Below are positions 11,865 to 24,480 of a DNA stretch of 64,000 bases, one piece after another. This stretch comes from Pyrrhosoma nymphula. Its lineage: Eukaryota > Arthropoda > Insecta > Odonata > Coenagrionidae. The notes below the pieces were generated by a model, which searched no databases, was not told the DNA's origin, and was given only the letters and a program-made list of their open reading frames with translations. The stretch is taken from contig OY754329.1 of the NCBI GenBank assembly GCA_963573305.1, forward strand, positions 48,876,417 through 48,940,416, read 5' to 3'. The number at the start of each line of letters is the position of its first letter. Within the stretch, counting starts at the first letter, position 1. Made by a program: the position numbers and the translations under genes.

Positions 11865-13122
11865 TTGGCGCGATAATGGGTGGATTTTAGGGTTGACGTT
11901 AAGATAACGTAGTAAATTCTTAACGTTTAAACTTTATATGAACCAACGACGTTCTCCGGTTATGAGCATAGCCTAATATTTACTTGTTACTTCTAATATT
12001 AATGTTTCATTTAAGATGTTTGAATAAAAAGTTACCTCAAATTTGTTTTCTGTTCAAACTCTGGTATTTTTGTTATCCACGAGAATCACTAATTATAGTG
12101 GGATGAGCTTTGACGTTGTATAAGAGTAGTCCATTATCAATAGTTATTTAGATACATAATGTTGTAACAGCAGAATCATCGTACAAATTTGTTGCTCGCT
12201 TCAAATTCACCTTTTTTTTCTATAGAACCCACATCTAGAAATAGCATCTAGTATGTATTTGGAATCTTTGCGAAGGAATGATTGCAGGCTGCGACGAGCA
12301 GCTAGGTTTTTAAGAGATGTTGCAAAAAGTCTAGCAGTGTGTCGAGCCTATTAAAGGAAATGGAATGGGAATCCATGTTAGATGCTATCTGAAAAAAAAG
12401 TCTACATACCCGAGTTTTAGAGGCTCAATCTTTTAAACGAGTGAAAGGATTTTAATGCAGTAAAATGTACCTAAAAGCTTATTTATATCTAAGTTTATTG
12501 ATATAAGTTTAAAAAATGTTGTCACCGTCACTGTTCCAACCTCACCTCACCCACCTTCTACCCCGTTTTCCATTTATTGTAAAATTCCTATAATTGATTG
12601 GTGCCCAAAATATTTTTATCACACGCCCTTGTAGCTGCTTGCATTGACTATAACTAAGACGGTCGTGCTAGGAAGATTAAGAATGCGATCAGTGACCCCG
12701 CGAATCCCTTGGCTCTTTCTCCATAGGTCGATCCACGCATCACCCACTTAGTATGAGTACATATCTATTGCACCCATTCATTTAAGAAGAAAATAAATGA
12801 AACCATACGATACGATAGCACAGGAGAATATTGAAGCCATTTAAATACGCGTTCGTCATATTCAATGGATCACTTATTCAGTTCATGCGCGGAAAACTAT
12901 TGTATATTTATAAGCGCTGTTGCGGTATCGTAATTATTTATCTATAAAAATGCAAAATGGAAATAATTTACATAAAAATCTGCCTTATTTGTTAAACTTA
13001 TGAAAAAATTACGTGCGATAGCAATGTCAGGGAGATAATTTGCCATCTACTCCGTCTTTTAATCTATGATCGCAATGTGGTTGAATGCAGCTCGAACGAA
13101 TTAGACCCGTATTAGACCCCTC
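11865..13122. other. AT-rich sequence without recognised features
   Basis: No coding similarity or repeat structure was detected. Confidence 0.4.
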
Positions 13123-13163
13123 TGAGGGCCACTGCAACCGAACTATGGTTGCAGTGGCCCTCA
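13123..13163. repeat. Perfect hairpin, 17-bp arms
   Basis: TGAGGGCCACTGCAACC (13123-13139) is followed by a 7-nt spacer and its exact reverse complement (13147-13163). The arms are GC-rich in an AT-rich context. Confidence 0.9.
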
Positions 13164-14269
13164 TCCTCCTATATTTAAAAAAAACTGGTGAGTCTTAACC
13201 TACCTCCACTTCTCTCCATTTTAAAGCTTGCACTTAACACACAAAAACTATATTTACGGTTTCGTGCACTCGGTCAAAATAGCGAAATCTGCTATAGTTA
13301 ATCCGTCTGATCGAGACCAAATCGACTGACCTGCGTCTGTTAATCCTCCCTCAGGAAATGCTCAGAAACAGAACAGAACAGACTTATTGAACAGAAACTG
13401 TGGTGCAACAACCTTTTCAAAATGGTATTGGTCGAAAGGTGGAATGGAAGGAAGGAACTCGGGGTGGACCAAAAATGGAATACATTCGAGAAATTATTTG
13501 GCAAGATACATAGGTTTAAATGCCCAAATGCACTATTATCTCGAACGGATAATAGTCTTTGTAATTAATCTTGATGACTGCTGATGATGACTTTCCATTA
13601 ATATTTATTTACTATACATTCAGTTGAGTTAAAAAAGTTCCTTTTTCTCCCCATTTTCACACCCTAAGGTGGGTTAAAATTAACTATTTAGAAGGAAACT
13701 CCGGCTCTCGTAAATCCATTGATACAAACAGTCTAGGATCGATTATTTCAGGCAGAAGAACTTCGTTGTAGTAAAATGCTAATTTAAGTTCCATTTTCTC
13801 TTACCAAAATTTGTCGTCCCTTAAAATTCTGGTAATGCTGCAACCTTTCTTAGCCCATACCACAAAGTTGCAGATTGGCGCACCTGTAACATGCAGTTGG
13901 CCTTGAACTTGGTAATAGTAATTATGAAATTTTTAAAATTGAAGATTCTGGTCAAGATAAAGTACTTTATCTTTTTTGCTATCGCTTACAATGTAAAATT
14001 TTCAGCAGACTTTGGATATTTTACTTCAATAAAGCCCCCATCATCGGTTATTCCATCCGGTGAATCGGCGAAGAAGCACTGCTTCAGGTCAATGAATAGC
14101 CCTGATGGGTATACCTGACGTCATAAGATTTCCTCGTAATGTGTTATCGCTTCATTTTCGTGCGTCTACCCATATTGTATCGCTTCATTTTTAAACTTAC
14201 TCTCGTACAGTAGACGTTTTACAATCGGGGCCCATTAACTTGTTCTATGCCTTTTGCAGATAACTCCTA
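13164..14269. other. No recognised feature
   Basis: Short open frames at 13387-13584 and 13891-14118 have no recognisable motif. Confidence 0.35.
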
Positions 14270-15010
14270 AGCTGAATGATGTTAGGCGATTCTTTCTGTC
14301 TTTCCATCATCTTTACTTCTCCAATTGACATTGTGTGTCTTCCTCCAGTCTGTCTCTAGAAGTTGGAGTAACTTCCATTTTTTCATTAGTGCGTCCACTT
14401 CGTTCTTGAACTCTTCAAGGTCCACGTCGAATTATTTGGCGCATTTCGCCGTAACCCAGCCCCATAATTCTTCTTTACCACATTTTTTGTTTCTTTACGC
14501 CTTGCTTGGCTAGACATCTCCATACTGCTTGCAAACGCTTAAGCCTTCTCTGGCAAGTGAATTTGACAGCCTTGTGTTGACTTCTGCCTGTGAGAGCTTT
14601 CCAAGCTGAATACCTCCTCGTAGGCTTTAGCTGGAAGTCGATACCAGCACCGTAATCCCTGTGCTGATACGATACCCTTTTGCCCCTATACACTTGTTTT
14701 CCGCCGGAAAATTTGGCCATAACAGACATAAGATTTTCCGCATGATTCCTGGGATTTTGCGGATAAGCGGCTTCATAGCCACTTCAATTTTTTCAAGGCA
14801 CGCATTTTCTTACACATTGAAAGTCTTCGCCTGCCTATCAGCAGCTTCACAAAAGTAATTTCGGCATGATGCGTGACACCCAAACACATGCTTAGGTCCA
14901 TTTTTCAAATCATACACTAAGGACTCAACGCTATTTCCTGCTGTGGCATTGTGCGTAATACCTCCGCGAGCTGCTTTATTTTAATCGCAGTATTTTTACT
15001 TTCGTTGGTG
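14270..15010 (-). pseudogene. Decayed repetitive protein, possibly YqaJ-associated family
   Basis: Reading the minus strand from about 14990, fragments in shifting frames show LKNGPKHVFGCHASC with a following NYFC, then a conserved block around NLMSVMAKFSGGKQV, then SYQHRDYGAGIDF, a basic segment, and a YGAG-like start near 14460. The order (dlkNGPxHxFGxHxxC, then N-A-E-x-LMS-x-x-AKFxGGK, then SYQxR) matches large multicopy arthropod proteins that often carry a C-terminal YqaJ-type nuclease domain. The YqaJ part itself is not seen here, so that link is from memory. Stops and frame changes indicate a dead copy. Confidence 0.45.
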
Positions 15011-15729
15011 TACCTTTTAAATCGGGCCTCACCTCCGCAATAGGGTATTTTCCTATTTTTTATTGTTTTAATCGAAAGTTTATAACCCCTGGAGTCCGTA
15101 CTTCAAGCCGTTCCATTAAAAAATGACGTCAAATATTTTTTCTGATTAATTAAAAAGTGAAAATTTGCGGAGAAAAAACGGAGCGAAAACGCGACGCATT
15201 CCGTGAAAGTATATGAACCTGATATGAACGAGTATCGGAGGAACGCTCTTCAAACTAAATGCATTTACGATTTCGTTACGAGATATAAGAACCGTATTTT
15301 TATGTTTATAAAACTTATTTCTGCAAGGCTTTGATTTTTTCAAAGTGAAGTTGGCATGGAATGAACGTAGATAAATCATTTTGCCCACATTCAATTAAAA
15401 ATATTTCCCGAACTTGCTATCCCATTCCGTATCATGATGAGTCTTATTTTCGCTATAGTTTTCTGCTTAGCATATGCGGAGTGTATTAAGAGAGTAAATA
15501 GTATGAAAGAATTATTACTGTATTCTACGAAACATGGTACCTTTGTCAAGGCGTCTCTACTAGAACATGAAATGAAGCAAAAAGGCTGGGGCTCTTCACC
15601 ACAAGGGATGTCAAGATCTCGAAGCACACTATGTACGAGTACTCATTAGATATGCGTAATCAACCTTCTCCGTAGATGAGCCTTAGACCCGTGATTCCCT
15701 GCGACAGCTGATTCGCAGCATTTGTCCCT
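15011..15729. other. No recognised feature
   Basis: Overlapping short frames on both strands (15146-15649) show no family motif. Confidence 0.35.
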
Positions 15730-16267
15730 ATGACTGATGGTAGCATGCTTCCGAGCAGAAATCAAACATATAAATATTGCTTTGTGTCACAATGTCACAC
15801 AACAACAATCAGTGACAACAAGAAAACATACGCCGCGGTACCATTGAACAAAAAAGGAGGATTTTGTGGTTTAAAGCTGCCAGGAGAGAGTACCTTTTCA
15901 TCAACAGAAACACTCGCTTATATTGCTGCTCAGACCATTTTAAAGTTAGTGTTCACGTGCGTATTTCATTTAGTAAAATAAAGCGAACCTTGATCTAAAG
16001 AGAAGGTATTAATTTGATAATGCATTCATGTGAGAAGTTACTTCTTGCAACCGCCCGCGGTGCAAAACTTGCGCCATCCTCATCACCCAGCCCCTGCCAG
16101 ACAAGTTACTCACTTTTCCCCTCCCTTCTGTCCCCTCGCCCTCTTGCACCACACAAAACATTGCTCACATCCTCCTCTGTCAATACTGCCCCTCTTTTTA
16201 CATTGGCTTATCCACCACTCCTCTAAAAACAGACGGATGAATAGGCACCACTCTTCCTGAAAAAGGT

Positions 16268-16423
16268 GAAAAAAATTCGACTAGGCCGGGAATCGAACCA
16301 CGGACCTTTCGATGTCGCGCCGAATTTTTTTTTCACTTGGAATCGAGCATCATTTCATCTTCACATCACCATTGTGTTGTCAAATTTTATGTTTCCTATC
16401 CTCTTTCTTTCACCATCTGTTTG
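16268..16423 (-). repeat. tRNA-like SINE head (inverted) plus tail, copy 1
   Basis: On the minus strand 16327-16268 contains GGTTCGATTCCCGGCC, a good Pol III B box. It is immediately followed on the plus strand by a tail, TTTCACTTGGAATCGAGC (from 16331) to CATCTGTTTG (about 16423), which recurs at 16757-16849. Confidence 0.7.
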
Positions 16424-16701
16424 GAAGACATTTTTATTATTTACGCCTATGAGCGGTTTGAGTGAATGAATGAATGGTTTTATGGCCCGAATTTCTACTT
16501 CTTGGGCTCTGCGTGCCCCGAAACGCCTGTTCTGTATCTTTACCACTGTCTGTGTGCATGATTCAAATTTTGCTTTCCTCTTCTGTGTACGTAATTACTT
16601 CTCTGCCGGTGAGTGAAATTGCCCTGCGCCATCTCTCGGCGACATTTTCAGGCTACTCTTGAGGGTGTTTGGTTCATATAAACCCCTGGTCGTGGTCTGA
16701 G

Positions 16702-16849
16702 CATTCGGCGTGACATCGAAAGGTCCGTGGATCGATTCCCGGCCTAGTCGAATTTCTTTCACTTGGAATCGGCCATCATTTCATATTCACATCACCATTG
16801 TGTTGTCAAATTTTATGTTTCATATCCTCTTTCTTTCATCATCTGTTTG
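16702..16849 (+). repeat. tRNA-like SINE head plus tail, copy 2
   Basis: The head (16702-16757) is the near-exact inverse of 16327-16268, with B-box-like GGATCGATTCCCGGCC. The tail (16757-16849) is a direct repeat of the tail after copy 1, with about 95% identity by eye. Confidence 0.7.
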
Positions 16850-17037
16850 AACGAAATATTTATTATATACAAAAAATATATTTCTTATTTCAGGTTGAAG
16901 ATGGTTTCGAAAATTATGTAAAACATAAATTGACAGGTTGCAAATTAATAGTTAAAAAAAACGTAGTGCCCCATATTTTTTACTGCCAAAATGATAGGAG
17001 GTTGGCAAAATCACTAGCTGCTGGAAAACGAGAGTGA

Positions 17038-20000
17038 GCAAAACGCAAGGAAACGAGTTGGAGCGAGCCAGAACACGAAGTCAAAGTCATACGGATTTCG
17101 TTATTCATCTTACTGCGCATGGCTGGAGACTGGAGAACAGCAGGGCTTCGCGGTAGCCGTAGACTACTAGCAGGTAGCGTAGGATGTTAGAAAACTACTG
17201 TTAATACCATGTAAAACGGAGGAGACTTTCCTAGCTTTGTAAGTTTTCATGGGTAATCATTACTCATGTTTACCAGAGCTGAAGGACTCTGAAACCCAAT
17301 TGTAAGTTCAGGTGACGAAAATTCCCTATGCCTCGCAATGTAAAATACGTACGTATGACGTCATAGGTAGCTACCACAGTCCAGGCGTTTCTGGGCTTTT
17401 TCAAATGAGCTTAAAATTAGCACTTAATTTTCTTGTAAACTGCAGCTTCTTAAGCCAAATTATATCCGTATAATGAAGAAACTTACGCTGGGCAACGAGT
17501 CGCAGATAATGAACTCCGTTTTCTTTGATGGAGGAAACTACCCTATTTTAAACAACGCTTTGGTGTAGCACTTCACTGCGTGATTAGCGCATTCAACTTT
17601 TTTAATATGTCTACCACATAGCACTAGTTCCCTTACTTTCTTCATTACGCTGGAGTCGCCATCTCCAACAAGGTAATGGTAAAATTGGTACGGAAAAAAT
17701 TTTCGGATTGGTATGGTACTTACTCTAAATCATGAAGTTGATTGGTGGATCGAAATTTCTTGGACCACCATAACAGATTCCATTGCACCTGAGGAGGAAT
17801 CCTAATTTTTTAGCAGTTTTCAAGTATTCGAGAAAACCAATTACATAAGGAATAGTGTATAACTACATACCAGCCCCAACTTTTCTTCGTATTTCCTGAA
17901 AGTTTCTTTGTCAATACTTTTTATTCCCGGAGTGGAAAATACTTCCTCCATGTTGGAATAACCTCCTACTATGGGCATAAATCCCCACAATGCACCACCT
18001 ACAATTTTCAGGACTGAATTTCCATTTGTATTGGGACATTCGGATTCTTATGGCATTTCTGGGTTAGGCTCGCTGCCCTTACAACATTTTTTAGTCCCTT
18101 TCGAGTCCTTTTCTCTGCTAACAGTTTATAGAGGTTACGTGGAACTCCTATGGGACGGGTCCCATGGCCACGGACTTCCCCCGACCAGTCCCAGTTGCCG
18201 CGGCACTCTTGCGGATCAGTCCCAATGGCCGTGGCACTCTCGCGGACCAATACCGTTCGCGACCCACTGGGTATCCCCTTTTCCATTGCTTCCTCCCACC
18301 CCACACCACAAGAGACGATCTGTAATATTATAAACTTTGGATCCTCCTGATACTAGGTCATGGTATTCCCATAGTAATGATAATGAAATTGAGGGTTTAT
18401 TTGGTTTATTTAATTAACATTTTTATTTTGGAATCCAAGAAAGGAAATTATTTCGATGGGACAAATTTGCCCCCGTAAATAAAAATTTCATCAATCTAAG
18501 ACCTCTCCAGGATTAGTAACTTAATTATTTATGCACTCCTGTGGGACCAGTACCTACCTCATCAATTGGGAACCCATTTTCGGCTAGTACCATTCGCAAG
18601 GTCTATAATGACACAAATTGACCGTCAAAAGGGACTAGTTCCAGCATGTATATTATTCAGAGCAGGAATTTGGCAATGGGACTGATTAGGGACTAGTCCC
18701 TTGGGACTCAAAAAGGACTACACATTCTTGTAAGGGGGGATACTACATTTTATTATCACGGTGATTAAAAATGGAGAAATTGTAACCATAATATTGTATG
18801 AATTGTACTACCTTATCCAACTTCATTTCGTCCATACTTGGAGTGCTCGGTCTTGCTGCACTCATAATTGCATAATGAGAATGAATAAAGAACAATATGA
18901 GATAGAGAGGGTAATTCACTAAAACATACCCCTCATTAATCAACAAATGTAACAACTCAGTCAAGCAAATTATCCAGGTTTCAACGGAAATGTAATCTGA
19001 TAAAATAAAAACAATGACTTAGTTACTAGCGAGTCATCATCCCTACAGTGAAGTGTGCCTCCAGAATAAATTGGCTGCTCACAAATAAAAGAAAAGTAAT
19101 ATATAAATTACCTGCACTCTTGAGCGCTAGTTTAGGTAGTGGAACACATCCAGCCATTAATTCTCATTCGAGACGCAAATAAATATTTGACTACGTGCAT
19201 TGACGTGATGCCGAAAAGATTATAACTTAAATAAAATGCTTCACGGAAATATTACCACAAACATGTTGCATTTTAGCTCTTAACTTTGTAAATACCCACT
19301 GATATACATTCATGTATTATAGCAGTAGTCGTCCAAAATGAGAAAAAACGGCTTTTATTAGCAACGGCGAAAGTTTTGACCAAAAGCAGTAGTAATTCCC
19401 ATGTAGCTACAATAATAATCAGATTAAATTCAGTAAGTCACCACCGATACACTCACAAGAGAATATTAATATACCACATCCGTAACAACACCATTTAAAT
19501 ACCATTTGTACCTTCAGGTTATAAAACCTGAAAAAAAAAACGGTTTTTCCTTCAGATTTTAATACTCGAGTACTCTACTCACTGAAAATAACCGCTTAAT
19601 CTAACAGGTTTTTTCCCATAACTGCCCATCCCTAAATGATGTCCCTCTCATTCTATGCCCTCTGCACGAGGAAGGGGAGTTCCCTTCCCCTACTTCCCCT
19701 TAGATGGCTACTCATCACCACCCCTCCAAATCTCCCAGCAGCTCTCTGAGCGCCTTATACTTCCCCGATTTCGCCGCCAGGGTCTCTCTCAGACGGGGCA
19801 GTTTAAAGCGCTTGATTTTAAATCAAGAGCTCTTTAGCGAGCGAAAGCAAGAGCTTTTAGAGCGAAATCAAGAGCTTTAGGGCAGTTTTATTCAATTCTA
19901 ATTTTTCTAATAACTTGGTAAGTAGTTGGCGTAGCATTATTTTTTAAGTTGAAGTTTTATACCAAAAATATGCATGAGTTCGCCTGGTTTTATTTTTGGT

Positions 20001-20412
20001 AAAAACCACAGATTCAGCCAATATTAACCATTCCTAAGTATTATATAAGATTATTTTAAAATTTAAAACCAAGAGGAGCATTAGTCCATGCCGTACATTC
20101 AAGTTTTTATACTAATATCCAATTCCTCTCGCTACAGTAAGTAAAGCTAGAGCCATTTTTAGGGCAATCGTATTTTGCCATAAGGAGCTGGCAAGGAGAG
20201 TGAAGGAGGATTACATCCGGATGCCCTGCGCAACACAAACGGCTGGAGCGGTGTATCTTCAGGATCGCCAATATTTGATGGGAGACACGGCTCGAGGCCG
20301 ATGCGTTATCTACTTGAACTGAGAGAATACCAGGAAATGTACCAGATATGTCGGGGACCGAGATATTAATAATAGTCATGCAATGTATGACTGGCAAGGC
20401 GGGAGAATGGTT
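17038..20412. other. Gene-free stretch with a GC-rich patch
   Basis: No host exon was recognised. The patch 18140-18300 is GC-rich with repeated GGTCCC / GGGACC-like words and gives overlapping frames on both strands (17971-18333 plus, 18304-18008 minus) without family motifs. Related GGGACT/AGTCCC words recur at 18535-18710, so a decayed repeat is likely. A short tandem repeat at 19816-19880 is listed separately. Confidence 0.4.
19816..19880. repeat. Short tandem repeat, about 3 units
   Basis: Three imperfect units of roughly 22-25 bp share the word AATCAAGAGCT or GCAAGAGCTTTTAG, ending in AAATCAAGAGCTTTAGGGC. Confidence 0.7.
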
Positions 20413-20837
20413 TGAGGAAACCCTTATTCACTGTGGTGTATGTTAAGTATCGCAAGTTATGAGGATAGTAGACAGAGGGTGAATCAGGACCTTGCTACAG
20501 TGCGAGAGTTGGAGCGAAGCCTAGAAGAAAAAGAGAGGAAAGAGAAAGAATACACAGGAAGCTACGGCAATAACAAGAGCGTTCAATGATATGTTTCAGA
20601 TGCATTTATGGTATCTAATGTGCCTCAATTTGGAAGCCAGTGCGAATAATGCTCGGGGAAGGCAAGCGGCCAGTAATCCGTCACTGGCTTTGACACTGAG
20701 TCCATCACCTTACTGTGTTTGAATTTCCCTCGTTGTTGCCTAGAAAAAATATGCCATAAGGGAGAAAGTCGATTTTTCTCCATAGCGATAGTGGCGGTGC
20801 TCCGGTTTGTTGAGAAACCTTTTCCCCCATAGTACGT
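20413..20837. repeat. Dispersed repeat family A, copy 2
   Basis: Direct-orientation partner of 529-963. The same start (GAGGAAACCCTTATTCA) and end (CCCCCATAGTAC) are seen. Many differences are G/A or C/T, and this copy is more AT-rich, consistent with an older CpG-decayed insertion. Confidence 0.75.
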
Positions 20838-22156
20838 AAATACCAAAAATAGCTACAGAAAAATGGAGTCATTAAATTTTAAAGATCACTTTAATAGTAT
20901 TAAAATGGAATCAGAACTAAAAAATGGGGTAATAAATAGAAAATTAAATCAACTGTATGATCTTTTTCTAAGAAAAATATAGGTATTAAAAATATACACA
21001 TATGCAACATATTATTTGTCTTTATAAACACAAATAATTATTAATATTTATAAAACAAAGTTTGAACAAAAGAAATATTTTATCAGCTGACATATTGGCA
21101 CCATTAGTATTTAAAGGCAGCCTAAGGAAGCTGATATATGTATCAGCAACTTGAGCATTTAAGGGTTAAAAATCACTGATTTGTGAGAACCCTACAAATG
21201 ATGCAATGTAAAATGAAATGAAATGCCAGCACACACACTATCAATGCTATGTTAAAATAGCTGCATTGTGAAGCCATCAATCCATCAGAAGTTGGACAAG
21301 GGTGCAGTCAGACCCTGAGAAGAGCTTTAATAACTACCTACAGGATGTAGGATCATTTTAACATGCACAATATGGTATGTAGTACATTAAATGCATTCAT
21401 TTCAACTACATATGGAGGTATCCTTATAGGTAGACATTTAGGAACTGAATGGTTAATAATAATGCATTTTGATTGCATTTTTGAGATAGTTAAAGTTAAT
21501 GAATACCTACATACCTATTTTTATGAATTAATTTCTGGCCAAATAGTGTCAGGGGGTAGTTTTTGCCCATTCATAGAGGGCCATTGACCTTTTGGCAGCA
21601 AAAGGATTTAAGCTTAGCTCAGTGCTCAACTCCACGCCCAATCTCCAACTTCAGATGGATAGATGTCAATAAATATCCAAAATATAAGAACACCCACCAA
21701 TATTGTTAAACTAACTATGTATTACACTATGCATTCTTTAGATCATTGTCAGTTTGTTTAAAGGCAGTAGCAATAGGTAATAACTAAAAAAGATGAGTAG
21801 TTTACAGGGATTCCCTGGGGCAATCAATGCCAAACCTTAAGTAATTAGGAGAACAGGAAAAGATTTTCCCCTTAGAAAAATTTGAATCTGGTAAATTTCA
21901 GGTCGACAGGGTAGATATTATTTTATCCCCGTACTACAGCTTTGCAGGACAGATAAAAGTGACAAAAAAAAGATAAATTCCTTGTAGAACTGATTCCAAG
22001 ATAGACAGTCAAGTTTAAGAATGCATTATTCTTTTTTACTTTAATGATTTCCAGAAAAATAGAGAAATACCCTAGTTGGTCAAAACACATATCACCTTTC
22101 AAGCTTTCCCTTTTCTAATTCTCATCCGTGTAACTTTATATTTATGGTCCTGGTAC
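20838..22156. other. AT-rich sequence, nothing recognised
   Basis: No coding motif or repeat structure was detected. Confidence 0.4.
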
Positions 22157-22219
22157 TATAACACCCCCTGCTACGTAGGTACCCTTGCAGTGTCTCATGG
22201 GGTAATATGTAGATGTAGA
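22157..22219 (-). repeat. Dispersed CTACATCTACATA-type repeat, copy 1
   Basis: The reverse strand reads CTACATCTACATATTACCCC and ends with a GCAGGGGGTG block. The same architecture occurs on the plus strand at 42515-42570. This type of short repeat (TACATCTACA, then a CCACCTC...GTGTGGCAGGGGGT hairpin-like core) is common in insect genomes. The parent element is not identified. Confidence 0.55.
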
Positions 22220-22619
22220 ATTAAAATGTAATTATATGAGGTTAATTCTCCCCTAAACCCATTAAATCAAACTTTGGGCCAACAATTGAGGGTCTGAGAG
22301 TCAAAGTAATACAAGAACCATAAACACGAAAAACAATATAAGTGCATACGTTCCAAGTTGGTACCGTCCCGTAGCTACAGAAAAAGGAATAAAAGTGTTC
22401 GAACATATGGTGCTGCAATCTAGCTGTCGAACACTTAAGCTAGATACTTTGCTTTTTGTCATTTCTTACCAGAGTAAAGTGATACAGGTGACACTGGACG
22501 ATGTTTGTTACTTGTATTACTTTGACTCTAGGGCCCTCATTAATGGTTTTAATGTTCCAAACATGAACACAAGCAGGCAATCAAAATAAAGGCATCTAAC
22601 CTGATTAGAAAAAGCAAAC

Positions 22620-24480
22620 TGGAAATGGTTAATATACATATTTATTTAATGTTTAAAACATGAAGCAGGGATCAAACATGCTTCCAGGCACTAAAAATAC
22701 AGTTGTACACTTTTGTAACAGAGATCTTAAATTTTTAACAGAAAAAAAATTTGGAAAACATAACATTCAATAAAAACATGGAATAGGAGATGATACTCCT
22801 CCATTAAAAATCATGCTGCTGGAATAAAATTGATACTGGTTTTATAGCACAAAATGTGATTTAAGTGAGAGGATGCAACCAGAGAGAACAGTGAAGCATC
22901 ACATCACACCATAAAATTAGAAAACAACAAAGAAATACTCTAAAATATTCAGCAAACATTTATGAAAAAATGCTCATTAGATATGTGATAATCTTGTTCG
23001 TTGTACTATCAATATGAACTATTACAGTGATTGTCCAACAGTTCGCAAAACACTGCTGAAAAACCAACTCATTGTCTACTATTAGTCATTCAGTAGCTCA
23101 TTAAGAATATCAAGTTAATGTACTAGATAACATGAGATAAGACCTTTAACAGAAGTAAAACCAAGTAGGTGTTTCATTTAAGGATATGTTGCCATGACAA
23201 ATTCAAAATTGAGCCAAATATTCATAATATTTAATAAAATAAAGAATTAATACGCCAAAATACATTAATTTATCACTGCTTAATAAAAATATATTCACCC
23301 AAATTTTAGTGACTATTTCATTGAAGAGAAGAGTAAAACTCATCACGAGAATTTATCAAAAATTTTCAATTCTTCTAAATGTAGTCGAAATAATAGCTGA
23401 CAAAATTATCCTCATTGTATGATATAATCAAACCACAGTTAATACCATAGAGAAATAATAATGATTGCACCATGAATTACAAATTTTATACATATTATCA
23501 TTAAAAGTTAAAAATTAAGAAAAACTATAAATACACATACACATACTGAAATAAACATCCAATAAATGCAGTACAGAGAAATTCTTCCAAACAGGACATA
23601 ACTCTCATCATCATCTTTATCACAGTAAAACACAAATGTCTAACACTAAATAGCAGTTTCATCATATCACAGTCTGCCATTGATTATTGATAGCACTGAG
23701 CATTATAAAGACCTTTTTTCACTTCAACCCATTATACCATATTAACCAAGACATTTGCTAAACTACAAACAATATCACACTTCACTTAAGCAGCACAACG
23801 AATCAAGGCTATTATGCATATTGAACACAGTAACCGCTGCCTAAGTTTTAAGCATTCAACACAGGCTTGTATGTCCGATGTAATTCTTCAACAAATTAAA
23901 GAAAAGTTTATGGGAATAACAGTTGTGCATAATATTTTACACTTGGAATGACAGCAAGAATAATGAAACTTGGGCAATATTAAAATTTCCTGACAATATA
24001 TCTTCAGCATTGAGTAATAAGTAATCTCACACTGATATTGCCCAATTATAGAATTTCTGTCACTTTCTCAATATGTCCACACATACCCAATTTTACTAGA
24101 CCAAAAACTACAGAAAAATTCTCGAGAATCATGGAATGTTTAAATATAGTTTCCGATTCTGATATTATAAAAATTTGAAAATTTATCCAAAACTACTTGA
24201 CTTAAAAGTACAAAAAATAGCTTTCCTGAGTTATTTTTAACATTTGGAGAACACTGCCAAGAGTATTTGGCAGTACATACTAACAATTTAAGACAAAATT
24301 GGTGAAAATCCATCATTAAAATTCATTAAAAAATTGAATAATCCACATTACCTGGCATATTATCACCATTAGGCATTCTATTAAATGGTCCAATATTATT
24401 GTCTTTATGCAATATGATAGATTAAAAGTTTGATTTAAATGCTTTTTACAGTCAAAATACTATATATAATTTCTGTGCTG
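22620..24480 (-). other. Probable 3' UTR of the SNX16-like gene
   Basis: This AT-rich, repeat-poor stretch follows the stop codon at 24481-24483. A minus-strand AATAAA (22646-22641) could serve as polyadenylation signal about 1.8 kb downstream of the stop. No open reading frame with recognisable content lies in it. The extent is an inference; transcript data would set it. Confidence 0.35.

Larger units (their letters stand above)
15730..17037 (+). pseudogene. THAP-like zinc-finger fragment, two exon-like blocks
   Basis: Block 1 (about 15760-15870) encodes YKYCFVSQCHTTTISDNKKT with the C-x4-C spacing that opens THAP-type C2CH fingers. Block 2 begins after a polypyrimidine-AG acceptor near 16892 and encodes VEDGFENYVKHKLTGCKL followed by KKNVVPHIFYCQ, resembling the C-terminal half of THAP-like domains in arthropod repetitive proteins. 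The expected C-x2-H pair in block 2 is damaged (VEDG in place of CEDH). A tRNA-like repeat pair lies between the blocks. Downstream of the stop at 17036 a shifted frame continues with basic residues. It is probably an old transposon-related or domesticated copy that has decayed. Confidence 0.45.

Noticed and set aside
17971..18333. 120-codon plus-strand frame and overlapping minus frames
   Set aside because: GC-rich patch with short repeated GGTCCC words gives open frames in several phases on both strands; no recognisable domain.
20107..20397. 96-codon minus frame just before repeat A copy 2
   Set aside because: No motif and no counterpart near copy 1.
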